37,835 nt of DNA, from the NCBI GenBank assembly GCA_026225215.1, contig JAMFSI010000072.1:1-37835 (forward strand), in the 5' to 3' direction. The stretch comes from Sphingomonas palustris. Lineage in GTDB: Bacteria; Pseudomonadota; Alphaproteobacteria; Sphingomonadales; Sphingomonadaceae. The position numbers were made by a program, and so were the translations under genes. Of this stretch, positions 15,801 through 24,186 are shown in pieces. The notes under the pieces were generated by a model that was not told where the DNA came from, did not search any database, and was given only the letters and a program-made list of their open reading frames with translations. Within the stretch, counting starts at the first letter, position 1. Each line of letters begins with the position of its first letter.

Positions 15801-18242
15801 GTGTCACAGATATTCGCAGGCATTCGTATCATCGACTTGAGCCAGGGGATGGCGGGGTCGTTGACGACGATGATCCTGGCCGATTACGGCGCCGAGGTGA
15901 TCCGGCTGGAGCCGCCGGGCGGCGACCCGATGTGGGACCATCCCGCCTATCTGCTGTGGCAACGCGGCAAAAAGAGCGTCGCGCTTGACTGGGAAAGTGT
16001 GGAAGGCCGCGCGCATGCCCGCCAGTTGATCGAGGGCGCGGATATTCTCATCGAAACGCTGCGGCCGGGGCAGGCCGACGCGCTCGGTCTCGGCTATGAG
16101 ACCGTCCGTGCCGCCAATCCGGCTTTGATCTATTACTCGCTGGCGCCGTTCGGGCAGACCGGGCCCTATCGCGATTTCAAGCCTTATGACGGCATCGTCA
16201 ACGCCAAGTCGGGGCGGATGCGCGATCAGGTCGGCTGGCAACGCAACCGGCCGACGTTTCGCGCGGTGAACGACATTTCCTACCATACCGCGATGTTTGC
16301 GGCGCAAGCGATCTGCGCGGCGTTGCGCGTGCGTGCCGAAACCGGGCGCGGGCAAAGGCTGGAAGGTTCGTTGTTGTCCGGCGCGTCGGCGCCCAACAAC
16401 AATTGGCGCAAGTTCGCAGGCAAGGTGATCGCGCCCGACCTTTATCCCGGCGAATTGTCGAAGGAGGATGTCGCCAAAGGCATCCTGACAGCCGATCGGC
16501 ATGAATCCGATCCCCAGACCGCCAATCCCAACCAGATCTGTGTCGAGACCAAGGACGGGCGCTGGATCATGCATTCGCACATCCAGCAGGATCTGTTCGA
16601 TGCCTGGATCGACGCCATCGGCTTTTCCTGGATTCGCGACGACGACCGCTACCGCACCGCGCCGGCCATTCCCGATCATGCCGACCGCATCGCCCTCAAT
16701 CTGCAGATCTTCGCGCGGTTCAAGGAGAAAACCGCGCAGGAGTGGCGCGAAATCTACCGCGCGCATCCCGATTGTGCCGGCGAAGTGATGCAGACGACGC
16801 AGGAAGCGCTGCATCACGAACAATTTGTCGCCAACGGTCATCTGGTCGAGATTCACGATCCCCGCGTTGGGAGGATGGATCAACTGGGCCCGTTCGCCCG
16901 GATGAGCGAGACCCCGGCTCGCATCACCCGTCCCGCCCCGCGCCCCGGCGAGCATACCGACCAGGTGCTGGCAGAGCCACCGCGCGCCGCGCCGCTGATC
17001 GTCGGCCGGGGCGGCAATCCCCAGCGCCCGCTCGAAGGCATCACCATATTGGAATGTGCCGGCTGGCTGGCGGCGCCATTTGCCGGCGCGCTACTGGCCG
17101 ATCTCGGCGCGACGGTGATCAAGGTCGAGCCGCTGCACGGCGACCCCTATCGCCGGATGCCGACGAACGAGAACATGATCCGCGCGTTCCAGGGCAAGAA
17201 GAACATCGGCCTGAACCTCAAGAACGAGCAGGGCCTGGCGATCTTCTACGAATTGGTGAAGCGCGCCGACGTCGTCATGCATAATTACCGACCGGGCGTG
17301 CCCGAGCGGCTGAAGATCGATTATGCCACGCTGCGCGCGATCAAACCCGATCTCGTCTATGTCTATGCCGGTTCCTATGGCGCTACCGGGCCCGATCGCC
17401 TGCGCGCCGCCTTCAACCCGACCATGGGCGCCTTCTCGGGAAATTCGGTGTTCCAGTCCGGCGCCGGCAACAAGCCCAAGGGCGATCAGTCGCCCGATCC
17501 GATTGCGGGCAGCGGTGTCGCGACCGGGATCATGCTGGGTCTTGCCGCGCGCATCCTTACCGGCAAGGGGCAGTATATCGAGACATCGATGATGAATTCG
17601 AACGTCTATTGCAATTCGGACGATGCCTTCGACTATGCCGGCAAACCGCCGCGGCGGGTGCCCGACAAGGATCAGTTGGGGCTGGAGGCGACATATCGCC
17701 TTTACGAAACCGCTGCGGGCTGGGTGTTCATCGCTGCGCAGTTCGATGGCGAGTTCGCCGCCTTGGCAACGGCGCTGGACCGCGATGATCTGGTGGCGGA
17801 CGAACGCTTTGCGAGTTGGACAGCGCGTATTGCCCACAGCCAGGCATTGGCGGACGAATTCGAGCCGATCTTCCGCAAGCGCACGGCGGACGAGTGGGAG
17901 GCATTGCTGCTCCCGCGCGACATCGGCTGCGTCCGCGCGGACAAGACTTCGCATGTGCGCTTCCTCCATGAAGATCCGCAACCCCAGGCGATGGGCTTCA
18001 TGGCCCAGACGGAAAGCCCCGAATTCGCCGACAAGGCGCCGGGCGGAGCATATTGGCGTCACGCCCCGGTGGTGAAATTCTCCGAAACGCCTTGCGAAGC
18101 GGGCCTGCCTTATGAAGGCCCGACCACGCATCCGCGCGAGGTATTGGGGGGGCTGGGTTACGATGATGACGAGCTGGACCGGCTCGCGGAACGCAAGGTC
18201 ATTGCGGTCCGTGCCGAGGCCGTAAAGGCGATCTCCTATTGA
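15801..18242 (+). CDS. double-domain CaiB/BaiF (family III) CoA-transferase
   Basis: 813-residue protein with two complete family III CoA-transferase modules in one chain. Module 1 spans about residues 1-400 (FAGIRIIDLSQGMAGSLTTM, ADYGAEVIRLEPPGGDPMW) and module 2 about 410-810 (LEGITILECAGWLAAPFAGA, LADLGATVIKVEPLHGDPYR). The catalytic Asp that forms the CoA thioester intermediate has a candidate in both halves: Asp158 (VNDISYHT) and Asp566 (SPDPIAGSG). Most family members are single-module interlocked dimers of about 400 residues. I prefer GTG 15801 because GGGAG precedes it by 8 nt; ATG 15786 and GTG 15747 are alternatives. It is the first gene of the plus arm, and probably activates the pathway acid as a CoA ester. 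Confidence 0.9.
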   Translation: MSQIFAGIRIIDLSQGMAGSLTTMILADYGAEVIRLEPPGGDPMWDHPAYLLWQRGKKSVALDWESVEGRAHARQLIEGADILIETLRPGQADALGLGYETVRAANPALIYYSLAPFGQTGPYRDFKPYDGIVNAKSGRMRDQVGWQRNRPTFRAVNDISYHTAMFAAQAICAALRVRAETGRGQRLEGSLLSGASAPNNNWRKFAGKVIAPDLYPGELSKEDVAKGILTADRHESDPQTANPNQICVETKDGRWIMHSHIQQDLFDAWIDAIGFSWIRDDDRYRTAPAIPDHADRIALNLQIFARFKEKTAQEWREIYRAHPDCAGEVMQTTQEALHHEQFVANGHLVEIHDPRVGRMDQLGPFARMSETPARITRPAPRPGEHTDQVLAEPPRAAPLIVGRGGNPQRPLEGITILECAGWLAAPFAGALLADLGATVIKVEPLHGDPYRRMPTNENMIRAFQGKKNIGLNLKNEQGLAIFYELVKRADVVMHNYRPGVPERLKIDYATLRAIKPDLVYVYAGSYGATGPDRLRAAFNPTMGAFSGNSVFQSGAGNKPKGDQSPDPIAGSGVATGIMLGLAARILTGKGQYIETSMMNSNVYCNSDDAFDYAGKPPRRVPDKDQLGLEATYRLYETAAGWVFIAAQFDGEFAALATALDRDDLVADERFASWTARIAHSQALADEFEPIFRKRTADEWEALLLPRDIGCVRADKTSHVRFLHEDPQPQAMGFMAQTESPEFADKAPGGAYWRHAPVVKFSETPCEAGLPYEGPTTHPREVLGGLGYDDDELDRLAERKVIAVRAEAVKAISY

Positions 18243-18272
18243 GACAGCCGCTGCAAGAACAAGGAACGAGGA

Positions 18273-18689
18273 ATGACTGATCGCCCGCTGCCCGTTCCCG
18301 ACGCGGTTTCCGCGCCCTATTGGGCGGCTTGTGCCCGGCATGTGCTGACGCTTCCGCGCTGCAGCCAATGCGCCACATTCACCTCGCTGCCCGACGAGAC
18401 CTGCCCGCATTGCCACAGTCTGGATCCCCGGTTCAGCTTCGAAGAAGTGTCCGGACGCGGCCAGGTGCGAACGTGGACGGTGATCCGCCAGTCGTTTCTG
18501 AACGGCTTCGACGTGCCGTTCCTGCTGGTCGATGTTCAACTCGATGACCAGCCGCATGTCCGGATGATCGGCCGGTTGCTCGACGGGCCGGAGACGCCGC
18601 TACAACTCGGCGATCGGGTGGTCGTCGCTTTCGAGGATGTCACCGCCGGGGTCTCGGTGCCGGCCTTCGCCTTGGAGAAAGCGGCATGA
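18273..18689 (+). CDS. Zn-ribbon/OB-fold protein (DUF35 family)
   Basis: 138-residue protein with an N-terminal helix (APYWAACARHVLTLPRC), a rubredoxin-like zinc ribbon with Cys30, Cys33, Cys44 and Cys47 (CSQC and CPHC), and a C-terminal OB-fold (GRGQVRTWTVIRQSFLNGF onward). DUF35 proteins bind acyl-CoA and act as obligate partners of thiolase-fold enzymes. Known examples are the ChsH2-Ltp2 pair in steroid side-chain degradation and archaeal thiolase/HMG-CoA synthase complexes. Its stop overlaps the start of the thiolase-like gene (ATGA), in line with a 1:1 complex. The direct partner is therefore very probably the next gene product. Confidence 0.9.
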   Translation: MTDRPLPVPDAVSAPYWAACARHVLTLPRCSQCATFTSLPDETCPHCHSLDPRFSFEEVSGRGQVRTWTVIRQSFLNGFDVPFLLVDVQLDDQPHVRMIGRLLDGPETPLQLGDRVVVAFEDVTAGVSVPAFALEKAA

Positions 18690-19885
18690 GCGGAGAATTC
18701 ACGGCGCGCAACAAGGTCGCCATCGTCGGCTATGCGCAGAGTCAGGTCGTCCGCCGGGGCACCGAAACCGTCGGCATGACCGCGCTGAAAACGGCGCAGG
18801 CAGCGATTGCCGACGCCGGGCTGCGGGTCGACCAGATCGATGGCTTCGTCGCCGCGCAATCGCTGCCCAGCGCCGGCGCGCATGAGCTGATCGACGGCAC
18901 CAGCTTTGTCTCGGCGGACTGGCTGTCGCGGCATTTGGGCACCCAGCCGTCCTATTGCGTCGGCTTCACCGGCTGGGGACAATTGTCCGGCTCGATGTCG
19001 ATGGCGATCAACGCGGTGGCCAGTGGCGCCGCACGCTATGTCTTGCTGCATCGGGCGCTCTACAACCCGCCCGGCAAATACGGCAACAACCCGATGACCG
19101 AAGCCCGTAACGAGCGCCAATGGGGCGTGCCGCAAGGCTTTTTCGGCCCGATCCCGCCGATCGCCATGGTCGCCAACGAATATTTGCGACGCTATGGTGG
19201 CACCCGCGAGGTTCTCGGCCGCATCGCCGTCGAAGCGCGCAAGAATGGCGCGCGATTGCCGTGGTCCTATTGGTATGGCAAGCCGCTCAGCCTCGAAGAC
19301 TATATGGCCGAGCCACTGCTCAACGATCCGCTGTGCCGCTTCGATTGCGATATCCCGGTGCAGGGCGTCGGCGTCGTGATCCTGACCACTGCCGAACGTG
19401 CGCGGGACATGCCGCATCAGCCCGTCTATATTTCCAGCTATGCCAGCGGCTATCCGCGCAATCATCGCATCCCGCTGCATTGGACGCTGGATGAGATGGA
19501 GGAAGCGGGCGAGGATCTGGGCAAACGGCTATGGTCTGCTGCCGGCTTCGGGCCGCGCGACGTGCAATTGGCCCAGCCTTACGACGCCTTTTCGCCCTTT
19601 GTGCCGCTGTGGCTGGAAGCGCTGGGTTTCTGCCCGCGCGGTGAAGCGCATCGGTTCATCATGGATGGCGGCATCGACAGCGACGATCCGCGCTCGATCG
19701 CGGCGATCTCCGGGGGCGGCACGATCGGCAACGGGCGATTGCATGGCGTGCCGCAGATGATGGAATGCTACCTTCAGACCGCCGGACGGGCGGGCGAGCG
19801 GCAGCGCGAAGTCACTAACGCGGTGTCCTCCTATTCCTCGCCGCATCTCGGGGGCGGGGCGATCGTTTATACCAATACGCCCTAA
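18686..19885 (+). CDS. thiolase-fold protein (SCPx/Ltp-like), lacking the thiolase nucleophile Cys
   Basis: 399-residue thiolase-superfamily protein of the SCP-x/lipid-transfer type. It opens KVAIVGYAQSQVVRRGTETV and ends with the NAVSSYSSPHLGGGAIVYTN strand. Where true thiolases carry the acyl-accepting Cys (NxCSSG-like loop), this sequence reads VGFTGWGQLSGS with no Cys. The C-terminal GGG-IGNGRLHG loop replaces the usual GHPxGxSG motif. Ltp2-type retro-aldolases also lack that Cys and use Tyr residues; a candidate Tyr is in QPYDAFSPFVPL. Paired with the DUF35 gene, an aldolase role on a CoA ester is more likely than thiolysis (inference). The stop codon overlaps the convergent ThiE-like gene. 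Confidence 0.85.
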   Translation: MSGEFTARNKVAIVGYAQSQVVRRGTETVGMTALKTAQAAIADAGLRVDQIDGFVAAQSLPSAGAHELIDGTSFVSADWLSRHLGTQPSYCVGFTGWGQLSGSMSMAINAVASGAARYVLLHRALYNPPGKYGNNPMTEARNERQWGVPQGFFGPIPPIAMVANEYLRRYGGTREVLGRIAVEARKNGARLPWSYWYGKPLSLEDYMAEPLLNDPLCRFDCDIPVQGVGVVILTTAERARDMPHQPVYISSYASGYPRNHRIPLHWTLDEMEEAGEDLGKRLWSAAGFGPRDVQLAQPYDAFSPFVPLWLEALGFCPRGEAHRFIMDGGIDSDDPRSIAAISGGGTIGNGRLHGVPQMMECYLQTAGRAGERQREVTNAVSSYSSPHLGGGAIVYTNTP

Positions 19886-20409
19886 ACGGTTAAACCGTCG
19901 ATCGCCGCCCACCGCAGCCAGCGCAATTGCCGCGCACGTTGAGCCGTCATGCCACCGAGCGCGATCACCGGCACGCTGGCACGGGCAGCTAGCGCGTGGA
20001 AGCGCTGCGGGCCCAGCGCTGGCGCGCCGGGGTGCGAAGCGGTGGCGAAGACCGGCGATAGTAAAATCGCGCTGATGCGCGGCGAGCGTCCGATATCGCG
20101 CAGACTGTGGGCGGTGCCGAGGCGCAGTAGCGCGGGGCCGCGGGCCAGTGCTGCCGGCGAACCATAGGCTCCGTCAGCGCCCCATTGCCGGGCTAGCGCG
20201 GCGTTGCCGGCCAAAACGATAATATGGCCGTGACGGCGGGCGATGCGTTTCAGCGCTTCGAAACGCGCGCGCCGAGTCACCGTGCCCAGATGATAATGGC
20301 GATAAATGAACCCGCTCTGGCGCGGCAGCCGGGCCAGCGATGCTTCCAGCACAGCGTCGTTACGGGCATCGCTGATCAGCCAGAGGTGAGGCAGGGTGGG
20401 CTGGGACAT
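19882..20409 (-). CDS. thiamine-phosphate synthase-like (ThiE/TenI) protein, degenerate
   Basis: 175-residue TIM-barrel protein of the thiamine-phosphate synthase/TenI superfamily. It is shorter than typical ThiE (about 210 residues). Recognisable parts are LWLISDARNDA, HIIVLAGNAALARQWGADGA, ILLSPVFATASHPGAPALGP and VPVIALGGMTAQRA. The conserved GVHLGQ-Asp stretch that follows GAD in ThiE is AYGSPAALARG here, so pyrophosphate and metal contacts may be missing. Catalytic thiamine synthesis is therefore doubtful, and TenI-like or other roles are possible. I chose ATG 20409; an open frame continuing upstream to about 21054 is the shadow of yggS. Its TAG and the thiolase TAA overlap tail to tail. 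Confidence 0.75.
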   Translation of the reverse strand: MSQPTLPHLWLISDARNDAVLEASLARLPRQSGFIYRHYHLGTVTRRARFEALKRIARRHGHIIVLAGNAALARQWGADGAYGSPAALARGPALLRLGTAHSLRDIGRSPRISAILLSPVFATASHPGAPALGPQRFHALAARASVPVIALGGMTAQRARQLRWLRWAAIDGLTV

Positions 20410-20487
20410 CGGAGGTCTGGAGCATCCAAAAAGTGGGTACAAGTTTTTAGCATTAACGATGCGGCTAACATCGTCTAGCAGCGCCGC

Positions 20488-21162
20488 ATGAATCAGCCCG
20501 ATGTCCAGCCGGTTTCGCCCCTTGCCGAGGTCCAATCGCGCATCGCTGCCGCCGCGCGCATTGCCGGGCGCGATCCCGCGGAGGTCGCGTTGGTGGCGAT
20601 CAGCAAGACTCGTCCCGCCGAGGCGATCCTGCCGTTGATCGCGGCAGGTCAGCGGATATTCGGCGAAAACCGTGTCGCCGAAGCCGAGGCAAAATGGCCG
20701 GCGTTGCGCGAGGCGCATGGCGATATCGCGCTGCATCTGGTCGGGCAGTTGCAGTCGAACAAGGCCGATGAAGCGGTGGCGCTGTTCGATTGCATCCACT
20801 CGCTCGACCGGTCGAGCCTCGTCGGCGCGCTTGCCCGGGCGATGGACAAGGCCGGGCGGCGCTTGCCGTGTTTCGTGCAAGTGAACATCGGCGACGAAGC
20901 GCAAAAGGGTGGCTGTGCGATCGCCACGCTGCCGGCATTGCTGGCCGAAGCACGGGGTGCCGACATTCCGCTCGCCGGGCTGATGTGTGTGCCGCCGCTC
21001 GATATCGAGCCCACGCCGTTCTTCGCTTTGCTCGACAAGCTGGCCGACGATCATGGCCTCGCCGGGCTATCGATGGGGATGAGTGGCGATTTCGAGACCG
21101 CGATCCAGCTTGGCGCTACCCATGTCCGGGTCGGTAGCGCCTTGTTCGGGGCGCGGGCATGA
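20488..21162 (+). CDS. yggS: YggS/PLPBP family PLP-homeostasis protein
   Basis: 224-residue pyridoxal-5'-phosphate-binding protein with an alanine-racemase-like barrel. It buffers and balances free PLP rather than catalysing a known reaction. The PLP-Lys is Lys40 in VALVAISKTRP. Other family blocks are FGENRVAEAEAKW, LHLVGQLQSNKADEAV, FVQVNIGDEAQKGGC, GLSMGMSGDFETAIQLGATH and VRVGSALFGAR. No clear Shine-Dalgarno precedes the ATG. It starts a four-gene run with bioF, bioD and bioA, overlapping bioF by ATGA; two of the three following enzymes use PLP, which gives the coupling biochemical sense. In many bacteria yggS instead neighbours proC or division genes. Confidence 0.95.
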   Translation: MNQPDVQPVSPLAEVQSRIAAAARIAGRDPAEVALVAISKTRPAEAILPLIAAGQRIFGENRVAEAEAKWPALREAHGDIALHLVGQLQSNKADEAVALFDCIHSLDRSSLVGALARAMDKAGRRLPCFVQVNIGDEAQKGGCAIATLPALLAEARGADIPLAGLMCVPPLDIEPTPFFALLDKLADDHGLAGLSMGMSGDFETAIQLGATHVRVGSALFGARA

Positions 21163-22304
21163 GTTCCGAACTGCTCGCTGCTCAGCGCGCCGATCTGGCC
21201 GGATTGGCGGCGCGCGGTCGTTTGCGCGCGCTGAGCCCGCGTGCGGGCGTGGATTTTGCCTCGAACGATTACCTCGGGCTGGCTTCTTCGGCAGCGCTGG
21301 CCGAGGCGATGCGCGCGGCGCTCGACCGGGGAGTGCCGGTCGGCTCGGGCGGCTCGCGGCTGCTGCGCGGCAATCATCCCGAGCATGAGGCGCTGGAGGC
21401 CGAAGCGGCGGCGTTCTTCGGCAGCGAAGCGGCGCTGTTTTGCGCCACTGGCTTTGCCGCCAATTCGGCGCTGCTGGCGACGCTGCCCCAGCGCGGCGAT
21501 CTGATTCTGGCCGACGAATTGATTCACGCCAGCAGCCATGAAGGCTTGCGGCTGACCCGGGCCGAACACCGGCTGGTGTCGCACAATGACCCTGACGCTT
21601 ATGCCAAGGCGATTACCGCGTGGCGGCGCGGCGCCAGTAGCAGCAGTGGCGCAGGGCAGGTGTGGATCGCGGTGGAAACGCTGTACAGCATGGATGGCGA
21701 TTTCGCGCCGCTGGCCGAGCTATCCGCGCTGGCCCAGCGCGAGGGGGCGATCCTGATCGCCGACGAGGCCCATGCCACCGGGATTTATGGACCAGGAGGG
21801 CGCGGGCTGGTCGCAGACTTGCCGCAGCGCGATCATATCATCAGCCTGCATACCTGCGGCAAGGCGCTTGGGGTCGAGGGCGCTCTGCTTTGTGGCCCTG
21901 GGGCCCTGCGCGATTTCCTGGTGAACCGAGCGCGCGGCTTCATCTTTTCGACCGCGCCTTCGCCCTTGATCGCTGCCGTGGTGCGCGAGGCGTTGAGGAT
22001 CGTCGCCGGCGGCGATTCCTTGCGTCACGAGCTGCAGGCGCGGATCGGTGCCGCACGCGAGTTGCTCGCCCCGCTCGGCGCGCAATGTCATGACTCACCG
22101 ATCCTGCCGCTGGTGCTGGGCGGCGATGTCCGGACAATGGCGGTGGCGGCTCGCCTTCAAGCTGCGGGTTTCGACGTGCGGGGCATTCGCCCGCCAACCG
22201 TGCCCGAGGGTAGCTCGCGGCTGCGGATCGTCATTACCCGCAATGCCGGGTTCGATGACCTTGCCGATCTGGTGGTGGTGCTGAGCGAGGCGCTCGCGGC
22301 ATGA
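21159..22304 (+). CDS. bioF: 8-amino-7-oxononanoate synthase
   Basis: 381-residue PLP enzyme of the alpha-oxoamine synthase family. It condenses pimeloyl-thioester with alanine, releasing CO2, in the first dedicated step of biotin ring assembly. The PLP Lys is Lys235 in HTCGKALGVEGALL. Further blocks are DFASNDYLGLASS, GSGGSRLLRGNHPEHEALE, FATGF-type substrate loop, DEAHATGIYGPGGRG and the C-terminal IRPPTVPEGSSRLRIVI. The start ATG overlaps the yggS stop, and the end overlaps bioD in the same way, so the genes are translated in a coupled chain. Confidence 0.96.
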   Translation: MSSELLAAQRADLAGLAARGRLRALSPRAGVDFASNDYLGLASSAALAEAMRAALDRGVPVGSGGSRLLRGNHPEHEALEAEAAAFFGSEAALFCATGFAANSALLATLPQRGDLILADELIHASSHEGLRLTRAEHRLVSHNDPDAYAKAITAWRRGASSSSGAGQVWIAVETLYSMDGDFAPLAELSALAQREGAILIADEAHATGIYGPGGRGLVADLPQRDHIISLHTCGKALGVEGALLCGPGALRDFLVNRARGFIFSTAPSPLIAAVVREALRIVAGGDSLRHELQARIGAARELLAPLGAQCHDSPILPLVLGGDVRTMAVAARLQAAGFDVRGIRPPTVPEGSSRLRIVITRNAGFDDLADLVVVLSEALAA

Positions 22305-22918
22305 AGGGGTTCGTCGTCACCGGCACCGATACCGGGATCGGCAAAAGCGTCGTCGCGGCGGGGTTGGTGGCGGCGCTGAGTGGGCGCTATTGGAAGCCGG
22401 TGCAGGCCGGGCTCATCGATGGCACCGATAGCGAAATGGTTGCCGCGCTGGTGCCGGGTGCTCCGATTCACGCCGAAGCTTATCGCTTGACCACGCCGTG
22501 TTCGCCGCATCAGGCCGCCGCGCTCGACGGAGTAAGCATCGATCCGGCGCGACTGGCCTTGCCCCAGGGTGACGCGCCATTGGTGGTCGAGGGGGCCGGG
22601 GGCGTTTTGGTGCCGCTGCGCGAGGATCTGCTGTTTGCCGATATGATGGCGCGGTGGGGCCTGCCGGTGGTGCTGGTGGCCCGCACTGCGCTGGGCACGA
22701 TCAATCATACTTTGCTGTCGATCGAGGCGTTGCGCACTCGGGGCGTGACGCTGGCGGGTTTGGCCTTCGTCGGCGATGCCAATGCCGAGAGTGAGCGGGT
22801 AATTGGCGCGATCTCGGGGGTGACCCGGCTGGGGCGCTTGCCATGGCTGACGCCGCTCGATGCCGCCAGCCTCCGCGTGGCGATGACGGCGCATTTCGAT
22901 TTGGCCAAGCTGGCATGA
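22301..22918 (+). CDS. bioD: dethiobiotin synthetase
   Basis: 205-residue P-loop ATPase that closes the ureido ring of dethiobiotin from 7,8-diaminononanoate and CO2. The P-loop GTDTGIGKS spans residues 8-16, with family blocks YWKPVQAGLIDGTDSE, VVEGAGGVLVPL and VVLVARTALGTINHTLLS. It overlaps bioF upstream and bioA downstream by ATGA. At 205 residues it is at the short end of the family, with no missing core motif. Confidence 0.96.
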   Translation: MKGFVVTGTDTGIGKSVVAAGLVAALSGRYWKPVQAGLIDGTDSEMVAALVPGAPIHAEAYRLTTPCSPHQAAALDGVSIDPARLALPQGDAPLVVEGAGGVLVPLREDLLFADMMARWGLPVVLVARTALGTINHTLLSIEALRTRGVTLAGLAFVGDANAESERVIGAISGVTRLGRLPWLTPLDAASLRVAMTAHFDLAKLA

Positions 22919-24186
22919 GTCGCTCGCCGGTCTGGCATCCTTTCACGCAGCATGGGCTGGAGGAGCCGGCGCCGCTGGTCGAACGGGCCGAGGGCGCGAT
23001 CCTCTACACCCGCGATGGGCGCCGAGTGATCGATGCGATTTCGAGCTGGTGGGTGACGACGCATGGCCATTGCCATCCGCGTATTGTCGCCGCCATCGCC
23101 GAACAGGCGCAAAAGCTCGATCAGCTGATCTTCGCCGGCTGGACGCACGAGCCCGGCGAGCGGCTGGCCGCCGAGCTGGTGGCGATGATGCCGGCTGGCC
23201 TACCTTACGTGTTCTATTCGGACTCGGGCTCGACTGCGGTCGAAGTGGCGCTGAAGATGGCGCTCGGCTTCTGGGCAAACCATGCGCAGGTGGGGCGCGG
23301 CGAGCCCCGGCACCGCATCCTGGTGCTGGAGCACAGCTATCATGGCGACACCATCGGCGCGATGAGCGTCGGCGCGCGCGGCGTGTTCAACCGGGCCTAT
23401 GCGCCGCTGTTGTTCGACGTCGGCACGATTCCCTTTCCGAAGGCGGGCGCTGAGCAGGCGACACTCGATGCGCTGGTGGTGGCCTGCGCTGCAGAGCAAC
23501 CGGCGGCGTTCATCGTCGAGCCGTTGGTGCTCGGCGCAGGCGGGATGCTGGTCTATTCGCCCGATGTGCTGCGCCAGATGCGCAGCATCTGCGCCGCGCA
23601 CGGCGTGCTGTTCATCGCCGATGAGGTGATGACCGGCTGGGGCCGCACCGGCACGCTGCTCGCTTGCGAACAAGCGGGCGTAGTTCCCGACATTCTCTGC
23701 CTCGCCAAGGGGCTGACCGGCGGCTCGATGCCGCTGGCGGTGACGCTGGCGAGCGAGGCGATCTATGACGCGCACTACTCGCAGGACCGGAGCAAGACGT
23801 TTTATCATTCGAGCAGCTACACCGCGAACCCGATCGCCTGTGCCGCCGCGCTCGCCAATCTGGCGATCTGGCGCGAGGAGCCGGTGCTGGCGCGGATTGC
23901 CGCGTTGGCCGAGCGGCAGGAAGCGGCGCGGGCGATGCTGACGGACGTGCCGGGGATCGTCAACACACGGGTTTGCGGAACGATATTGGCGTTGGATTAT
24001 GAGCTTGGCGCCGCCGATGCGGGCTATCTTTCTACGCTCGGCCCGCGTCTGACCGCGTTCTTTCGTGAGCGCGACCTGCTGCTGCGCCCCTTGGGCAACA
24101 CTGCTTATGTGATGCCGCCCTATTGCATCGCGACCGACGATCTAGCGCGGGTGAGTGCAGCCCTCGCGGACGCCACCTATTTATGA
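22915..24186 (+). CDS. bioA: adenosylmethionine-8-amino-7-oxononanoate aminotransferase
   Basis: 423-residue class III aminotransferase that uses SAM as amino donor to make 7,8-diaminononanoate. Visible blocks are VWHPFTQHG (substrate-specific N-terminus), DAISSWWVTTHGHCHP, FYSDSGSTAVEVALKMA, FIADEVMTGWGRTG and the PLP Lys265 in CLAKGLTGGSMPLAVTL. I chose ATG 22915, which overlaps the bioD stop and yields the family N-terminus; an in-frame extension to 22843 would lie inside bioD. It is the last gene of the yggS-bioFDA run. bioB and a pimeloyl pathway gene (bioC, bioZ or similar) are not present in the window. Confidence 0.96.
   Translation: MSRSPVWHPFTQHGLEEPAPLVERAEGAILYTRDGRRVIDAISSWWVTTHGHCHPRIVAAIAEQAQKLDQLIFAGWTHEPGERLAAELVAMMPAGLPYVFYSDSGSTAVEVALKMALGFWANHAQVGRGEPRHRILVLEHSYHGDTIGAMSVGARGVFNRAYAPLLFDVGTIPFPKAGAEQATLDALVVACAAEQPAAFIVEPLVLGAGGMLVYSPDVLRQMRSICAAHGVLFIADEVMTGWGRTGTLLACEQAGVVPDILCLAKGLTGGSMPLAVTLASEAIYDAHYSQDRSKTFYHSSSYTANPIACAAALANLAIWREEPVLARIAALAERQEAARAMLTDVPGIVNTRVCGTILALDYELGAADAGYLSTLGPRLTAFFRERDLLLRPLGNTAYVMPPYCIATDDLARVSAALADATYL

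Noticed and set aside
17091..18557. 488-residue open frame antisense to the CoA-transferase
   Set aside because: It covers conserved coding sequence on the opposite strand and spans two genes; no motif.
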